In this document: one piece after another, positions 48,153 through 57,154 of the stretch | Position numbering within the stretch: the stretch's first letter is position 1 | Layout: each line of letters begins with the position of its first letter | DNA from: an uncultured Oscillospiraceae bacterium | GTDB taxonomy: Bacteria; Bacillota; Clostridia; Oscillospirales; Oscillospiraceae | Reading direction: 5' to 3' | DNA: 64,000 nucleotides | Assembly: GCA_934567355.1 (NCBI GenBank) | Contig: CAKTJC010000011.1 | Location: 9,867-73,866, forward strand | Notes under the pieces: model-generated | Databases searched by the model: none | Seen by the model: the letters and a program-made list of their open reading frames with translations, nothing else | What the model was told of the DNA's origin: nothing | Program-made: the position numbers and the translations under genes

Positions 48153-49046
48153 TTGGCAAAAAAGCAACAACTCTCCCTGGTGCAGCGGCCCATCCGCAGA
48201 TATGCCCCGCTGTTCCTGCTGCCCACCTTTGCGGCCTTCATCATCGGCTTTATCTGGCCGTTTATGCAGGGCATCTACCTGTCCTTCTGCACCTTCAACA
48301 CCCCCAGGGATGCCAAATGGGTGGGCCTGGCCAACTACGCCAAGGCATTCAAGGATGCGGGCTTCGCCCGGGCCTTCTGGAACACCGCCGGGTTTGCCCT
48401 GGTGTCCGTGCTGCTGATTAACGTCTGCGCCTTCTTCATTGCCTATGCCCTGACCCAGCGGATGCGGGGTGCCAACCTGTTCCGCACCGTGTTCTTCATG
48501 CCCAACCTGATTGGCGGCGTGGTGCTGGGCTATATCTGGAGCATGATTTTTGACGGCATTCTGAAGCGCTACAGCACCTATCTCACCGCCAACGCCACCT
48601 ATGGCTTCTGGGGTCTGGTGATTCTGGTGGCCTGGCAGCAGATTGGCTATATGATGATTATCTACATCGCCGGTCTGCAATCCGTGCCGGAGGATATGCT
48701 GGAGGCAGCCAAGATTGACGGTGCCACCGGCGCACAGTCCCTGTTCCGGGTGATTATCCCCAATGTGATGCCCTCTGTTACCGTGTGCACCTTCCTGACC
48801 CTGACCAACTCCTTCAAGCTCTTCGACCAGAACATGGCTCTGACCGGAGGACTGCCCAACGTGATTGTAAACGGCGCCAAGGTGAACATGACCGAGCTGC
48901 TGGCGCTGAACATCTACAGCACCTACACCATCAGCAAGAAGTGGCACGGTGTGGCCCAGGCCAAGGCCGTCGTCTTCTTTATCCTGGTGGCCGTTCTCGC
49001 CCTGACCCAGCAATTTGTCACCCGCCGGAAGGAGGTTCAACAGTAA
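48153..49046 (+). CDS. Sugar ABC transporter permease (MalF type)
   Basis: A 297-residue membrane protein with six helices. The EAA loop is EAAKIDGATGAQSLFRVIIP. The N-terminus is uncertain: ATG at 48144 overlaps its own ribosome site (AAAGGA), whereas TTG at 48153 sits 8 bases from it and gives a natural MAKKQQ start, so TTG is chosen. The region 48004-48140 between the hairpin and this gene shows nothing else. Its stop overlaps the next start (TAATG). Pairs with the following permease. Confidence 0.92.
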   Translation: MAKKQQLSLVQRPIRRYAPLFLLPTFAAFIIGFIWPFMQGIYLSFCTFNTPRDAKWVGLANYAKAFKDAGFARAFWNTAGFALVSVLLINVCAFFIAYALTQRMRGANLFRTVFFMPNLIGGVVLGYIWSMIFDGILKRYSTYLTANATYGFWGLVILVAWQQIGYMMIIYIAGLQSVPEDMLEAAKIDGATGAQSLFRVIIPNVMPSVTVCTFLTLTNSFKLFDQNMALTGGLPNVIVNGAKVNMTELLALNIYSTYTISKKWHGVAQAKAVVFFILVAVLALTQQFVTRRKEVQQ

Positions 49047-49900
49047 TGAACAAGAAGCACAGCCTGTATTCCCCCCTGAGCAAGGTAATGTCGGTTCTCT
49101 TCGCCCTGCTGAGCCTTGCCTGGATCATGCCCATTATTGAGGTGCTGATCAACTCCTTCAAGTCCAACAACGCCGTCAATATGAACCCCTTCGCCCTGCC
49201 CAATTCCGAGACCTTCATGGGCTGGGGCAACTACATCAAGGGCCTGACCTTCGGCAACTATCCCTTCCTGAAATCCGTATCCTACAGCCTGTTCATCACC
49301 GTGGCCTCGGTGTTCCTGATTTTGCTGTTCTGCTCCATGTCCGCCTGGTATATCTGCCGGGTGAACAGCCTGGGTTCCAAAATCTTCTACTACCTGTGCC
49401 TGTTCTCCATGATCGTCCCATTCCAGATGGTGATGTTCACCCTGACCTTCACCGCCGATATGCTGAAGCTGAACACCCCCTATACCATCCCCATTGTCTA
49501 TCTGGGCTTTGGCGCAGGACTGGCCATCTTCATGTTCACCGGCTTTGTCAAGGGGCTTCCCATTGAGATAGAAGAGGCCGCCGCCATCGACGGCTGCTCC
49601 CCGGTGCAGACCTTCTTCCAGGTGGTGCTGCCCATGCTCAAGCCCACCCTGATTTCCGTGGGCATCCTGGAGCTGATGTGGGTATGGAACGACTACCTGC
49701 TGCCCTATCTGGTATTGGACCGCACCAAGTATCTCACCATCCCCATCCATGTCCAGTATCTGAAGGGGAGCTACGGCACCGTTGACCTGGGCGCTACCAT
49801 GGCCGTTATTATGCTCAGCATCATTCCCATTATCATTGTGTATATGTTCTGCCAGAAGCACATCATCAAGGGTGTGGCCGCAGGTGCGGTGAAGGGCTGA
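49046..49900 (+). CDS. Sugar ABC transporter permease (MalG type)
   Basis: A 284-residue membrane protein with six helices. EAA loop EEAAAIDGCSPVQTFFQVVLPMLKP; the N-terminal VLINSFKSNNAVNMNPFALP is typical of MalG-like subunits. AAGGAGG precedes the ATG, which shares one base with the stop of the first permease. The importer has no ATPase gene in the operon; the MsmK-type protein at 43076 is the candidate. Confidence 0.93.
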   Translation: MNKKHSLYSPLSKVMSVLFALLSLAWIMPIIEVLINSFKSNNAVNMNPFALPNSETFMGWGNYIKGLTFGNYPFLKSVSYSLFITVASVFLILLFCSMSAWYICRVNSLGSKIFYYLCLFSMIVPFQMVMFTLTFTADMLKLNTPYTIPIVYLGFGAGLAIFMFTGFVKGLPIEIEEAAAIDGCSPVQTFFQVVLPMLKPTLISVGILELMWVWNDYLLPYLVLDRTKYLTIPIHVQYLKGSYGTVDLGATMAVIMLSIIPIIIVYMFCQKHIIKGVAAGAVKG

Positions 49901-49901
49901 T

Positions 49902-50906
49902 ATGACAATCCGGGATCTTGCCAAGCTCTCCGGCTACTCCCTGGGCACCGTCTCCCGGGCGCTGAATCACCAGCCCAACGTCAGCCCGCGGGCGCGGGAG
50001 CAGATCCTTGCCCTGGCGCAGCAGTACGGCTTCGAGATCAATGCCAATGCCCAGAGCCTGAAGAAGCAGAACAGCGATTCCCTGCTCGTCATCGTCAAGG
50101 GCAGCGCCAACGAGCTGTTTGCCCAGATGGTGGAGGTGACCCAGGCGCTGGCGGTGGCGGAGCAGTGCCCGCTGATTGTGGACTATATCGATGAGGACGA
50201 CAACGAGGTGCGCCGCGCCATGAAGCTTTCCAGAGAGCGCAAGCCCCTGGGTATCCTGTTCTTCGGCGGTACCGCGCAGAATTTCCTGGCTGATTATGGA
50301 AACCTGAGCCTGCCCACCGTGCTGGTGACCAACACGGCAAAGGGGCTGCCCTTCGGCGGACTGTCCAGCGTTACCACGGATGACATTGCCGCCTCCCGCA
50401 CGGTGTGCTCTTTCCTGGTGCACAGCGGTCACCGAAAGATCGCAGTGATCGGCGGCGACCTGGAGGTTTCGGAAATCAGCCGGAACCGCCTGGAGGGCTG
50501 CCGTCAGGCGTTGGCGGAAGAGGGCGTAGAGCTTGCTGCATACCGCGCCACCCGCTTCTCGTTTGAGGGCGGCTACCGCGCCATGGAAAAGATCCTTGCC
50601 GACCGGCAGGGCATCACCGCCGTGTTTGCCATGGCGGACGTGATGGCGCTGGGTGCCATGCGCTGCATCCACGACCACGGTCTGCGGGTGCCGGAGGACA
50701 TTTCCGTTGCCGGCTTTGACGGCCTGCCCTACGGGCAGTACTTCATCCCCCGGCTCACTACCGTTGCCCAGTCCACCCGCGCGTTGGCAGAAACCAGCTA
50801 CCGCGTCCTGCGAGAGCAGATCATTACGGGGAAAACCCGCCACGTCTGTGTCCCGTTCTCCCTGGTCACCGGCAGCAGCGTCTGCACGATAGACAAGGCA
50901 AAATAA
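49902..50906 (+). CDS. LacI-family transcriptional regulator
   Basis: A 334-residue repressor. N-terminal LacI helix-turn-helix TIRDLAKLSGYSLGTVSRALNHQPNVSP, then a periplasmic-binding-like effector domain (FLVHSGHRKIAVIGGD, DVMALGAMRCIHDHGLRVPEDISVAGFDG). The gene starts 1 bp after the permease stop, so it is co-transcribed and would bind the palindrome at 46623-46636. The inducer should be the transported sugar or a derivative. The Thr-Val-Ser-Arg recognition region is normal for the family. Confidence 0.95.
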   Translation: MTIRDLAKLSGYSLGTVSRALNHQPNVSPRAREQILALAQQYGFEINANAQSLKKQNSDSLLVIVKGSANELFAQMVEVTQALAVAEQCPLIVDYIDEDDNEVRRAMKLSRERKPLGILFFGGTAQNFLADYGNLSLPTVLVTNTAKGLPFGGLSSVTTDDIAASRTVCSFLVHSGHRKIAVIGGDLEVSEISRNRLEGCRQALAEEGVELAAYRATRFSFEGGYRAMEKILADRQGITAVFAMADVMALGAMRCIHDHGLRVPEDISVAGFDGLPYGQYFIPRLTTVAQSTRALAETSYRVLREQIITGKTRHVCVPFSLVTGSSVCTIDKAK

Positions 50907-50950
50907 AAAGATCCGTGCGAATTCCAAAAGCGAATTTGCACGGATCTTTT
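50906..50950 (+). terminator. Terminator of the sugar operon
   Basis: AAAAGATCCGTGC (50906-50918) pairs perfectly with GCACGGATCTTTT (50938-50950). It lies between the sugar operon and the convergent glycosyltransferase operon and can serve both. Confidence 0.88.
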
Positions 50951-50976
50951 GCGCCACGGAGCGACTGATTGAATAT

Positions 50977-52410
50977 TTATTCCGCGGGAGTGTTATCCTG
51001 TTCGTTTTCCGTCTGCTTTTCTTCCAGTGCTTCTCTTTGCAGCAGCCACAGATCGAAACACTCGCCTTCCGTCTGGTAGGTGCCGATCAGGTTCGCCTGG
51101 AAACCGTGGGGGAAACCGCCGATGGGGCGGCTGCCGGGGTCGGAGACGGCCAGGAGCGTGTCCCAGTCCTCGGGGGAGAATTCCTCCATCAGGTGGATAT
51201 TGGAATAGGGGTTGGCCTCGCCCAGCGTTTGCTCGGTGTAGATAGGCGTCTCAGGCAGATAGTAGGCGGCAGCCTGCTGGAAGGTGATGCTGCCGTCCTC
51301 CGTCAGGACCACATATGCCTGTGCCTCGGCATGCGCTTCAGCCACTGCCTGATTAAATTCATCTTCCGCAGCGGGGGCGGGCAGAATGCCATATACAAGA
51401 TTTCCGGCAAAGCCCATCAGCAGGAAGCCCATCACACCGCCGAAGATGACCTCCCGCCGGATGGCGCAGACGCCCCACGCCAGCAGGAATGCCAGCAGCG
51501 GCGCGCAGGGCGCCAGGTACTCCGCCCGGAGTACGGAAAGGACGACCCCGGCTCCGGCAGTCAGCGCGCACACACCCGCTGCCAACAGGGGCGCGACACG
51601 GCGGCGCAGAATCACGCCCAGCAGGATCAGCAGCATCAGCGCCCCGAGGAAGAGGGGGAAGGTGCTGTTTCCGGCAGCGTGAAAGAGGGCGGCTGTGCCT
51701 TCCACCGCGCCGCGCAGCGTGACGGTGACTTTCTCCATGCCGGATACCTGCCGGATCAGATTCTTCATCCAGGGGATGTACAGCAGAACATCCGCCGCCA
51801 GCGCGATCGGCCAGCCCTTGAGCAGCTTGCGGCGGCAGATCAGGGCGCACAGGAACAGCAGCAGATAGATCGCTGCCACCGAAATAAGGGCAAAATGGTG
51901 GCTGTAGGCGGCAAAAATTGCGAAAACACCAAGCCCAATCCAATCGCCAGCCATGTTGCTGTTCCAGACGCGGTAGGCAAACAGGGCGCTGAGGAACACG
52001 CAAAGCGCTGCCAGCGCGTATGCACCGGCCTGTGCCGCGTGATCCATTGCGAAGGGGTACAGGGTGAAGAGCGCCATAAAGGTCAGTCCCATTTTCTTTC
52101 CCCAGAAGCGGGTGATCTCCCAGCCGCCGACGGCGGTGATCAGCAGGAAGCACACACCGGAGAACAGCCGCACGGCATACTCAGCGTAGCCAAAGGGCAT
52201 GGAAAACAGCTTCGCGGCGTAGTAATACAGCGGCGGATTCGACCCGGCAGCGCTGATATGCCAGATGTCCGCAAAGCTGCGGCGCACCATGGCGAGGGCA
52301 TAGGCCTCGTCCGTTCCGGCGCCGTGCCGGAACGCCAGCAGCACAAACAGTCCGGCAGACGCCAGACACAGCAGAAGATATACGGGGGAAATACGTTTTT
52401 CCTTTTCCAT
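50977..52410 (-). CDS. GT39/ArnT-like membrane glycosyltransferase
   Basis: A 477-residue polytopic protein (about ten helices in residues 8-340) with a C-terminal soluble part. TDEAYALAMVRRSFADIW, with Asp-Glu in the first extracytoplasmic loop, and GSNPPLYYYAAKLF match the catalytic loop of the polyprenyl-phosphate-sugar-dependent (PMT/ArnT) superfamily. Such enzymes move a sugar from a lipid carrier to an acceptor on the outer face. Last gene of a five-gene operon, 3 bp after the GT2 gene, which would make the lipid-linked donor. Acceptor unknown. Confidence 0.82.
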   Translation of the reverse strand: MEKEKRISPVYLLLCLASAGLFVLLAFRHGAGTDEAYALAMVRRSFADIWHISAAGSNPPLYYYAAKLFSMPFGYAEYAVRLFSGVCFLLITAVGGWEITRFWGKKMGLTFMALFTLYPFAMDHAAQAGAYALAALCVFLSALFAYRVWNSNMAGDWIGLGVFAIFAAYSHHFALISVAAIYLLLFLCALICRRKLLKGWPIALAADVLLYIPWMKNLIRQVSGMEKVTVTLRGAVEGTAALFHAAGNSTFPLFLGALMLLILLGVILRRRVAPLLAAGVCALTAGAGVVLSVLRAEYLAPCAPLLAFLLAWGVCAIRREVIFGGVMGFLLMGFAGNLVYGILPAPAAEDEFNQAVAEAHAEAQAYVVLTEDGSITFQQAAAYYLPETPIYTEQTLGEANPYSNIHLMEEFSPEDWDTLLAVSDPGSRPIGGFPHGFQANLIGTYQTEGECFDLWLLQREALEEKQTENEQDNTPAE

Positions 52411-52413
52411 TGA

Positions 52414-53364
52414 TTATCCCTTCCCAGATTCAAAATTACCCTGCTCCGCCACAATGTAGATGGGGCGGTTCTTGATTTCGGTATAAGCCTTGGCAAGGTA
52501 CTGCCCGAAGATGCCCATGAAGAACAGCTGGATGCCGCCGATGAATGTAATGATGGAAGCAGTGGATGCCCAGCCGGACACCGGGTCGCCGAAGAGCAGC
52601 TTGCGCACTACGATGAACACCGTGGAGCACAGCGCCAGCAGACACATGAAAAAGCCCATTACCGAGGCAAGCGTCAGCGGTACGGTGGTGAAGGCCACAA
52701 TGCCCTCAATGCTGTAGCGGAACAGCTTCCAGAACGACCATTTCGTCTCACCCGCTACCCGTTCTACATTTTCAAATTCGATCCACTTGGTCTTGAAGCC
52801 GACCCAGCCGAACAGACCCTTGGAGAAGCGGTTGTATTCCTTCAGCTCCAGCAGGGCGTTCAGGAATTTGCGGTTCATCAGCCGGAAATCCCGCGCACCG
52901 TCCACGATTTCCACATCCGCCATCCGGTTGATCAGCTTGTAAAACAGCCGCGCAAAGAAGCTGCGCACCGGCGGCTCCCCCTTGCGGGTGACCCGGCGGG
53001 TGGCGGCGGAGTCGTAGCCCTCCTGCGTCAGGGCACGGTACATCTCCTCCAGCAGCACAGGCGGATCCTGCAGATCCGCATCCATCACGGCGGCATAGTC
53101 CCCCGCAGCATGCTGAAGCCCGGCATACATGGCAGCCTCCTTGCCGAAATTGCGGGAGAAGGAGAGGTATTTTGCCCGCTTATCCTCCTTCGCCAGCTTC
53201 CGCAGAAGCTCCAGCGTCCCGTCCCTGGAGCCGTCGTTGACAAAAATCACTTCGAAATCCAGGTAATCCATTTTCTCCATCACGGCCGTTACTTCCTTCC
53301 AGAAATAGGGCAGCGACTGCTCTTCGTTATAGCAGGGTACGATCAGCGAAATCAGCTCTGACAT
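52414..53364 (-). CDS. Polyprenyl-phosphate glycosyltransferase (GT2, GtrB/DPM1-like)
   Basis: A 316-residue protein. The GT-A domain has SLIVPCYNEEQSLP, VIFVNDGSRDGTLELL (UDP-sugar Asp), and the DXD-like YAAVMDADLQDPP. Two C-terminal membrane helices follow (LTLASVMGFFMCLLALCSTVFIVV and IITFIGGIQLFFMGIFGQYL), as in GtrB. It should transfer a hexose from a nucleotide sugar to undecaprenyl phosphate, supplying the neighbouring GT39-like enzyme. Confidence 0.92.
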   Translation of the reverse strand: MSELISLIVPCYNEEQSLPYFWKEVTAVMEKMDYLDFEVIFVNDGSRDGTLELLRKLAKEDKRAKYLSFSRNFGKEAAMYAGLQHAAGDYAAVMDADLQDPPVLLEEMYRALTQEGYDSAATRRVTRKGEPPVRSFFARLFYKLINRMADVEIVDGARDFRLMNRKFLNALLELKEYNRFSKGLFGWVGFKTKWIEFENVERVAGETKWSFWKLFRYSIEGIVAFTTVPLTLASVMGFFMCLLALCSTVFIVVRKLLFGDPVSGWASTASIITFIGGIQLFFMGIFGQYLAKAYTEIKNRPIYIVAEQGNFESGKG

Positions 53365-53377
53365 GGAATAGCCTCCT

Positions 53378-56035
53378 TTAATTCATATGGAACATGCCCA
53401 TAAAGTCGCGCTGGGCAAGATAGTTGGGCAGCTGCCGCCAGCCGCCGGAGGTGGGGTGCTCGAGGTTAAAGCGCAGGTTCGTGTCGGGCAGCGCCTCGGT
53501 GAGAATTTGCTTGGCATTGGAGGCACCTCTTCCGTAGGTGCCGTCTACATTTGCCCACCAGACGTTTTTCAGCCAGGTCATCTTGGTCAGCGGCTCCGGG
53601 TCGGCATCGTATACGCGCCCCAGATTCAGATCCTCAAGCGCGGTGCAGCCCTGCAGGGGGGTCAGATCGGTCACCTGGATGGTGAACATCTCAAGGAAAA
53701 CCAGATTTTTGCAGGTGGAAAGCGGTGTAATATCCGTGATGCCGGTTTCGCCGATGATCAGATATTTCAGATTGGGCATGTAGCGCACCCACTCGCAGTT
53801 GGTCACTCCCCACATGTGCCCGATGTCGATGCACTCGATGTCATGGCAGTAGCGCAGAACCGAAACATCCTCGTCGGTGACATACATGTATTTTCCGCCG
53901 TTGAGCTTCCAGGGGAAGAAATATGTGGAGTCCGTGGGGAAATCATAGCCGCAGATGTCCACCGTCCAGACAAACTGAATTCCTTCGTGGCGCTCATTCA
54001 GGGCTTCCATGGTTTCATTGTCGATGCCGCAGTGGGACATATCTACCCGCTCAAGCAGCGGGAAGCAGATCAGCTGCTTTTCCAGCGCCTCGACGGATTG
54101 AATTTCCCTGCCGGAAAGGTCAAGCTGCGTAATGTCGGTGCGGTAGCGCTCGCCCTCTATTTCCGCATCCCATAGGATGCTGCAGTTGGGGTAGCGCAGT
54201 ACCAGCTCGGTCATCTCTTCGGATGTCAGGCTGGTTCCCAACATTTGCGCGTCCTTCAGGGCGGGCAGCTGGTCGAAGGCATCCTCAACTTCCTGAAGGC
54301 GCAACTGCTTTCCGGAGAGATCGACGGAGGCGGTTTCGGAGGGATAGCTTTCGCCAAGCAGGGTGACCTCCCAATGGAAAGCAATGTCCGGGAAATCCTC
54401 TGTTAGGGTACGCCGCTCAGCGGCGGGGGGGAGCGTGCCTGTCAGATTGACTCTTTCCAGGCTCTTCAGCAGAGGCATTGCTTGGCGCAGCTGCTGGGCG
54501 GAGAGATTTTCAATGGTCAGCTTCTGAGAATCGGTGGAGGCCTCCGTTGTGCCAATGCGGAACAGGCAGCGGTAGGAGCCGGCAGCGGTGAGGTAGTCGG
54601 AAAGCGCGGCGAGGTCAGTGCACTGCCGGGCATCCAGTGTTTCCAGCCTTGGCAGATAGGTCAGCATGCCGCTGTCGGACAGTGTGGGATCGGTGATCTC
54701 CACACTGGTGGCATCGGGGGTATAGCGCTTTCCCTGAATAGAAATATCCCATGTAATGGTGCAGTCAGGCAGCGCCTGCTGAATTTGCTGGTATTGGGAG
54801 CTTGTAACCTTTTTGCCGGTCAGATCCAGCTGCTTGGCAGAGGCGGGAAGGAAACGTCCGCCCGCGTATACGAAGATGGTGGCGCGCAGTGCGGTCAGAA
54901 GCCCGAAAACCAGAACTGCGGCCAGAGACAGCGTCAGAATTGCCGCAGACGGTATCAGCTCTGCCGGTGATGTTCGCGCAGCAAGGGCATCGCTGTGTGT
55001 GTGTACAGCGGATATGTCGGCGCTACCGCGCCGGGAGGCGAGAAACGCGCCGCCGTGTGCCCGCTCGGGAGCAGGCATGCGGCGCAGCAGCAAAATGCCG
55101 GCTGTGTCCACCAATGCCAGCGCGGCGCTCATGACACCGTAGGCAAACGCGGCCTGACTGCCATGGCGCTGCACATAATATTCCATGTATCCCGCAACAC
55201 CCAGTCCGGCGGCGGAAAGCACCCATAGGATAATAACACCGATGTGTATTTTCTTCTCCCGGCGCACCAGCCGTACAGAGGCGATCACGAGTACCGCAGC
55301 CATTGCCACGGCAGAAAAGACCTGCACCACGGAGACAAAGCCGTTGCTCCGGAAGGCGAGGGAGTCATACCGTGTGCTGTCCAGCACGGCCTGGGTGGAG
55401 CCGTAAAGCAGCAAAAACAGCAGGCATACGTCGCCGGGGCGGATTTTTCGGCGGCGGGAATCGTGAAGATAGAGATACAGCAGTACGCCGAAGAGCAGCC
55501 CGGCGCATATGGCCTGGAGCACAAAGGTTGCCAGCCGGTATTCCGTTGCGCCGGACACGGCATTGGTCACCGGATAGGCAAAGGGGAGACTGCGCAGGCT
55601 GCTCAGCAGCGCCCCGCGGTCGGCAGAATCAAAGAAGCAGGCCAGTCTTCCAACGCAGATGCCTGCGCACCCGGCAACGCTCATGCAGTCCAGCATGGCG
55701 GCGGCGGAAGGGGCGGAGCGGCGGCTGTGCAGTGCGAGGACGGTCAGCAGGCACCCGGCAAAAACGCCCAGTAGCGCAAAGCCCCCGGAAAACCGGGTCA
55801 GGGCATCCATCAGATCCGCATACTGCGTGGGACGGCAGTACCAGTCGATCAGACGCCCGCACAGCAGGCTCAGCGCTGCCGCCAGCGGGATCGCCGCTGC
55901 AGCCCGTGCCCTGCGATAGGGACTGAGCAGATAAAGCCCGGCAAAGAGTGCAATGGCGGTCAGTGCACCGGCACAAATCAGCAGCGGACGCCAATAGACG
56001 ATGCTCCCACCGGATATGAATGCAATTTGTTCCAT
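53378..56035 (-). CDS. Lgt-like membrane domain fused to a long repeat-containing (LRR-like) domain
   Basis: An 885-residue protein. Residues 1-330 have seven or more helices and resemble prolipoprotein diacylglyceryl transferase: the G-G-x-x-x-x-G segment (SGGFALLGVFAG, 83-94), MLDCMSVAGCAGICVGRLACFF with the conserved Gly-Arg (129-130), and LLYGSTQAVLDSTRYDS like the C-terminal Lgt motif. The catalytic His of Lgt (in GGLxFHGG) is not present. A further helix (about 355-385) leads to an outside part with four modules of about 80 residues, each with a PxCxIxW-(5)-GxxY core, and a terminal LRR stretch (NLKYLIIGETGITDITPLS, LEDLNLG). It is tightly coupled to the NAGPA and GT2 genes. Confidence 0.72.
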   Translation of the reverse strand: MEQIAFISGGSIVYWRPLLICAGALTAIALFAGLYLLSPYRRARAAAAIPLAAALSLLCGRLIDWYCRPTQYADLMDALTRFSGGFALLGVFAGCLLTVLALHSRRSAPSAAAMLDCMSVAGCAGICVGRLACFFDSADRGALLSSLRSLPFAYPVTNAVSGATEYRLATFVLQAICAGLLFGVLLYLYLHDSRRRKIRPGDVCLLFLLLYGSTQAVLDSTRYDSLAFRSNGFVSVVQVFSAVAMAAVLVIASVRLVRREKKIHIGVIILWVLSAAGLGVAGYMEYYVQRHGSQAAFAYGVMSAALALVDTAGILLLRRMPAPERAHGGAFLASRRGSADISAVHTHSDALAARTSPAELIPSAAILTLSLAAVLVFGLLTALRATIFVYAGGRFLPASAKQLDLTGKKVTSSQYQQIQQALPDCTITWDISIQGKRYTPDATSVEITDPTLSDSGMLTYLPRLETLDARQCTDLAALSDYLTAAGSYRCLFRIGTTEASTDSQKLTIENLSAQQLRQAMPLLKSLERVNLTGTLPPAAERRTLTEDFPDIAFHWEVTLLGESYPSETASVDLSGKQLRLQEVEDAFDQLPALKDAQMLGTSLTSEEMTELVLRYPNCSILWDAEIEGERYRTDITQLDLSGREIQSVEALEKQLICFPLLERVDMSHCGIDNETMEALNERHEGIQFVWTVDICGYDFPTDSTYFFPWKLNGGKYMYVTDEDVSVLRYCHDIECIDIGHMWGVTNCEWVRYMPNLKYLIIGETGITDITPLSTCKNLVFLEMFTIQVTDLTPLQGCTALEDLNLGRVYDADPEPLTKMTWLKNVWWANVDGTYGRGASNAKQILTEALPDTNLRFNLEHPTSGGWRQLPNYLAQRDFMGMFHMN

Positions 56036-56037
56036 GA

Positions 56038-57144
56038 TTATTTCTCCCCCGGGAATGCCGTGGCAAAATAGAGCATGTCGCTGATTTTTCGCTCATCACC
56101 ATAGCTCACGTCGTTGATGAGGGTATTGCCCAGCACGATGGTGGCGGTCTGACCACCATCAAGCGAGTAGGCATTGGGGATTCCCAGCTGGTGGAGCCGC
56201 TGACCGAAGGTCCAGATCGTCGGCATGCTCGGGGCGTGGTCGCCGATATTGACGGTGACGGTGAGATAATGGAGCTTGTCCAGCTGGCAGATCGCCGCGC
56301 GGCTCAATCCCTCGTCGATTTCGCCCACGGAGTAGGTTTTCGGGGTGCACTCCTCGCCGTCCTTTACCAGGATGGGACCAAAGGCTACGCTGAAACGGAT
56401 GTGTTTTTCCTTCACAAACTGCTCCACGTCCTCCTGGGTGGACAGGGTGCGCCGGGGCACCAGAATCAGGTCACCCTCCTCGTCCACAAAGCAGGTGTCC
56501 AGAATCCTGTCCCGGTCGATCCGGTAGACGATGCCGTTGTTGACGGAAATACCGTTGGGGCGGTATACATAATAGTCTCCGCTGGAGGCTGCCACGGCAT
56601 TGACGCTTTTTGCCATTTCGGTCGTGGTGCTCAGGGTGTTGCTGCCAAAGCTGCCCCCGGCATAAAAGCGGCGGAACTGGGAGGCATGGGCAATTTTTAC
56701 CTCGGAAAAGGTGTAGACGCTCATATCGATCACCTGCTTCCAGGTGACGGCAAAAATGGTTTCGTCCAGATAATACCGGACGGTGGTGCCCTCCCGCAGT
56801 TCCAGATCGGGGGAGAAGAGAGTATCCTGCCCGTCCAGCAGGGGAGCGGCAGCCTCCAGAAGAGCACGCATTTCCTCGGGGTCAGTCGTCTCGCCGTAGC
56901 AGTCCTGCCGCGGCTTGGGAGCGACCAGATCGGCGTCGTTGAGCCGGTATTCTTTGGGGATGGAAACCACGCCTGCGAGAATATCGCTGACGGCGTTGGT
57001 AACGTATTGATCAAATTTGCTGCCCAGATTCAGCTGAGTCCCGGCGGAAGCCCGGACGGAGAAAGCGCCGCCGCAGATCACTGCGGCCGTGAGCAGCGCC
57101 GCCGCTGTGCGGCGGACAAGATGATGGAGTTTGGTTTGCTTCAT
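56038..57144 (-). CDS. Phosphodiester glycosidase family (NAGPA-domain) secreted protein
   Basis: A 368-residue protein with a signal-anchor (residues 10-35). The NAGPA-type domain occupies the C-terminal 250 residues: FYAGGSFGSNTL, YRPNGISVNNGIVY, FGPILVKDGE, and YSLDGGQTATIVLGNTLIND, the last corresponding to the NLDGGGSS motif. Family members remove sugars from phosphodiesters in surface glycans or cover groups. ATG at 57144 follows GAGGT; the in-frame TTG at 57162 lacks a ribosome site. It starts 10 bp after the preceding gene and ends 2 bp before the Lgt-like gene. Confidence 0.85.
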   Translation of the reverse strand: MKQTKLHHLVRRTAAALLTAAVICGGAFSVRASAGTQLNLGSKFDQYVTNAVSDILAGVVSIPKEYRLNDADLVAPKPRQDCYGETTDPEEMRALLEAAAPLLDGQDTLFSPDLELREGTTVRYYLDETIFAVTWKQVIDMSVYTFSEVKIAHASQFRRFYAGGSFGSNTLSTTTEMAKSVNAVAASSGDYYVYRPNGISVNNGIVYRIDRDRILDTCFVDEEGDLILVPRRTLSTQEDVEQFVKEKHIRFSVAFGPILVKDGEECTPKTYSVGEIDEGLSRAAICQLDKLHYLTVTVNIGDHAPSMPTIWTFGQRLHQLGIPNAYSLDGGQTATIVLGNTLINDVSYGDERKISDMLYFATAFPGEK

Positions 57145-57154
57145 AATATACCTC

